Assembly: GCF_000378625.1 (NCBI RefSeq)
Contig: NZ_KB905160.1
Location: 600,952-664,951, forward strand
Length of the DNA: 64,000 nt
Direction of reading: 5' to 3'
Origin: Colwellia piezophila ATCC BAA-637
GTDB lineage: Bacteria > Pseudomonadota > Gammaproteobacteria > Enterobacterales > Alteromonadaceae
Shown: positions 63,201 to 64,000 of the stretch, piece by piece
Layout: each line of letters opens with the position of its first letter
Numbering within the stretch: the stretch's first letter is position 1
Notes under the pieces: model-generated
Seen by the model: only the letters and a program-made list of their open reading frames with translations
What the model was told of the DNA's origin: nothing
Database searches by the model: none
Program-made: the position numbers and the translations under genes

Positions 63201-63321
63201 CATTGAAGGGGTTAACTTAACTAACTCTACTGAAGAAGTTTATGGCCGTTATGAAGAGCAATTTTTACGCGCTAGCCAATATGGCACTCGCTATGCAATT
63301 GGTGCTCGCTACAGTTTCTAA
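60283..63321 (+). CDS. TonB-dependent outer-membrane receptor, candidate laminari-oligosaccharide transporter
   Basis: This 1012-aa protein has a signal peptide (residues 1-27, cut after ALA). A TonB-box-like segment VIEVTGIRGSL is followed by the plug domain (MGKFPDTNLAESLQRITGVA, VRGFGPDFNLITLNGRQM). A large 22-strand barrel ends in a C-terminal aromatic residue (GARYSF), as needed for outer-membrane insertion. This subtype is common in Alteromonadales glycan loci. It should import laminarin fragments produced by GH16 and GH30 enzymes, energised by TonB/ExbBD from elsewhere. A strong ribosome-binding site (AGGGGA) precedes the ATG. Three class B operators lie upstream. Confidence 0.92.
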   Translation: MKHIRFNKTRLALSMSMILGTVATLPALAEEAETSAAVEVEKKLEVIEVTGIRGSLVKSMDIKRMNHGVVDAISAEEMGKFPDTNLAESLQRITGVAISRTNGEGSQITVRGFGPDFNLITLNGRQMPGTGNTRSYNLENVSPNGVSELRVMKTSRAELPSGGLGAVVDIKTARPFDNAGFNFSATGKALADTSNEEGSDVTPEISLLISDTFADDMFGIGLNYSYQERDWQEQRAGIGGWKADLGFGNATGDKAIDRRTGGCDVVNDTLPMQINDPAYTGEAPFPQINNPDRVAGCHHYSPQGFGNTIRDAERERTNAQLTLQFAPTDNFIATLDYTYNKTLTATKEISFGQWFNAGAGLNSYEIDENGTVVKFNEAGGDYSLLSRKSTQLVEAKSLGLNLDWQASDSLSFSLDYHDSTNVSDSGADKGSGSNPFLIFGLNNLVSKTYDFTSGDIPQQTNHWPDNSLEGDVNEIDFTFGRFDTGYGEAAVEQLQLHGEWISDFDGPLVNIKFGLARTEQKIGGWGAGVDQQGPNGYAGNQDVFPASMFTLKHTDGFLDEFDGGGSNLTTNYYYDYDFDEALTRVTNFFDYMVTDPLGGVTPGRDSEGTVLEETNSAYVQAAFTFEVVDMYVDVNLGLRYEETEVTSSVQQTVEDRIVWLSVTEWALQNKPGDHNLLDTYGEYSMFLPSLDIKVELVEDVIARASFGKTMSRAPLGSLAGVRSLSPNPKIGARTGSSGNTNLQPYSSVNIDLSLEYYYAEGSYISLGYFKKDVDDWIESSISSVTVAGLNDPYFGPRAEQARTELAAAGIEATDQAIFDRIVANGGATLNEQTGSYNIIQNGDDPTLEWQVNQPVNAGKRAVDGFEFAIQHLFGESGFGAAFNATHVTGDVEFDPTSHEGQAVLPGLSDAANFQFFYEKYGFSAKLTYNWRDSYLIGVGQDQGSAEAPPQFSKEYSSVDASINYDINEQFTVFIEGVNLTNSTEEVYGRYEEQFLRASQYGTRYAIGARYSF

Positions 63322-63342
63322 TAGTAAGTAGTCTGTAGAAAA

Positions 63343-63372
63343 AAACCACTCAATTGATTTGAGTGGTTTTTT
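63343..63372. terminator. Intrinsic terminator after the TonB receptor gene
   Basis: An 11-bp stem AAACCACTCAA/TTGAGTGGTTT (63343-63353, 63359-63369) is flanked by an A run and a T run. It can work in both directions and overlaps the end of the minus-strand remnant at 63371. Confidence 0.9.
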
Positions 63373-63641
63373 ATTGGGCGTAACTTTTACCCCAGGTTTT
63401 AGAATAACTAGGTAACCTCAACTCAGGATAATGAAGTGTAAGCTCATTTTTCTTCTCTATATCCATTAATAAATCAAGAATATCAGTTACATCGATAGAG
63501 TGACTAAAACAATGTACCAAACCAAACCAAACCAAACCAAACCAAACCAAACCAAACTTTATGTTCACCTTTTTGATTATGTTCAATCGCAGTGCTCAGC
63601 TATTTAGCTAGATGAGACGGCTCTTTATATTGAATTGGCAT
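63371..63641 (-). pseudogene. Decayed or hypermutable ORF interrupted by a pentanucleotide repeat
   Basis: A minus-strand reading of 63371-63586 gives 71 codons, with a GLVWF-type stretch made by the ACCAA repeat, then HSIDVTDILDLLMDIEKKNE and ELRLPSYSKTWGKSYAQ, which looks like real protein. Upstream, a different frame reads MPIQYKEPSHLAK, a stop, then LSTAIEHNQKGEHK leading into the repeat. The two pieces probably belonged to one protein of unknown family. A stop and a frame change separate them, so it is called a pseudogene, with the reservation that repeat-number changes could alter the frame. Confidence 0.4.
63516..63557. repeat. Pentanucleotide microsatellite, eight ACCAA units
   Basis: Eight uninterrupted ACCAA units occupy 63516-63555, followed by AC. 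The unit is not a multiple of three, so gain or loss of units shifts the frame of any overlapping ORF. On the minus strand it reads TTGGT repeats inside the remnant ORF. Confidence 0.95.
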
Positions 63642-63859
63642 ACATTTAAGTGCGAAGAGGTATTGCAAATGAGTCTAAAGAGCTCAAGAATTTAGAGTGA
63701 TTTACTGACCCATAAGCTATATTTTCTAGCGCCATACTAAAACTTTAGTCGCTAAAATTATCTACAATTCAATTAAAGTTACTTCTGTAATTTTGGTTTT
63801 TTATTTATGGCTTGGGCTTAACAGATAGAGCCTTTGGTGGACATTATTCATATCAGTAA
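63642..63859. other. Gap before the right-edge histidine kinase gene
   Basis: No gene, RNA or regulatory site is recognised in these 218 AT-rich bases. Confidence 0.3.
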
Positions 63860-64000
63860 TTATCCAGAGGTGTTTCTCGTGTCAAAAGGAAATTTCAAAA
63901 TAAACTGTGCGCCATTCTCTAAGTCACTAACACAATCAATAGTACCTTTTAATGACTGAGTCACCAGATTGAAAACAATATGCAGACCTAAACCACTACT
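63860..64000 (-). CDS. C-terminus of a sensor histidine kinase (5' part beyond window)
   Basis: The last 46 codons before a TAA at 63860-63862 read SSGLGLHIVFNLVTQSLKGT, then a segment ending GAQFILKFPFDTRN. This is the G2-box (GLGLHIV) and final strands of a HATPase domain, as in hybrid or multi-sensor kinases. Sensor and dimerisation parts lie to the right of the window, so its role is unknown. Confidence 0.8.
   Translation of the reverse strand, partial: SSGLGLHIVFNLVTQSLKGTIDCVSDLENGAQFILKFPFDTRNTSG

Noticed and set aside
63516-63557. CRISPR-like array
   Set aside because: Unit is five bases without spacers: a microsatellite.
1-64000. tRNA, rRNA, insertion sequence or prophage genes
   Set aside because: I looked for transposase, integrase and cloverleaf-like sequences by eye and found none that I could support.

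Overview
The window looks like the chromosome of a marine gammaproteobacterium of the Colwellia/Thalassotalea (Alteromonadales) type. This is inferred from low GC, TonB-dependent receptor plus GPH/MFS sugar uptake instead of SusC/SusD, long Thr/Asp-rich surface lipoproteins, TSP3 repeats, a GlyGly-CTERM-like tail, and family-level resemblance of the proteins. It is an algal-polysaccharide utilisation region with two parts: an eroded fucan-type segment on the left and a large beta-1,3-glucan (laminarin-type) locus filling most of the rest. || Region 1 (1-12.9 kb): the tail of a repeat-rich gene, a decayed DNRLRE-type gene, a GH29 alpha-L-fucosidase, a decayed sulfatase, an intact formylglycine-type sulfatase, a small periplasmic protein, a GntR/FCD regulator, an eight-haem cytochrome with TPRs, a decayed fructose-1,6-bisphosphatase, an aldo/keto reductase of the L-fucose/aldose dehydrogenase type, and a class II FBP aldolase. 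Enzymes for sulfated fucose-containing glycans are intact but sit among several pseudogenes. || Region 2 (13-28.7 kb): a minus-strand operon GH1 beta-glucosidase, two GPH transporters, a LacI regulator and glucokinase; a periplasmic binding protein with a chemoreceptor; and a divergent plus-strand set with a glucose/galactose-type MFS transporter, a GH3 lipoprotein and a binding-protein gene broken by one amber codon. One identical 16-bp palindrome (core TGTAAGCGCTTACA) lies before the GH1 operon and before the MFS/GH3 operon. || Region 3 (28.8-45 kb): a broken sugar-binding protein, a second LacI paralogue, an AraC regulator, a MATE transporter, a GH30 lipoprotein co-translated with a tyrosine-phosphatase-like protein, a LytS/LytTR-type two-component pair, two GH17 enzymes without signal peptides, a very large GH94/GH149-like phosphorylase, and a GPH transporter. 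|| Region 4 (45-63.4 kb): outer-surface laminarin machinery. It comprises a non-catalytic Ig/CBM lipoprotein, three GH16 endoglucanases with different accessory modules, an unusual TSP3-CBM6-PF03640-dihaem oxidoreductase fusion, a flavin-dependent tryptophan-halogenase-like protein, and a TonB-dependent receptor. Copies of a second palindrome (TGGAAGCGCTTCCA) precede the phosphorylase operon, the Ig/CBM lipoprotein, the dihaem fusion, and the divergent GH16/TonB pair. The second LacI paralogue is the obvious candidate to bind it. || Working model (inference): GH16/GH30 enzymes and surface binding proteins cut laminarin outside. The TonB receptor imports oligosaccharides, and GH3 trims them. 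GPH/MFS carriers move oligosaccharides and glucose inward. GH17, the phosphorylase and GH1 finish depolymerisation in the cytoplasm, and glucokinase feeds glycolysis. The right edge holds a pentanucleotide microsatellite in a decayed ORF and the C-terminus of a histidine kinase.
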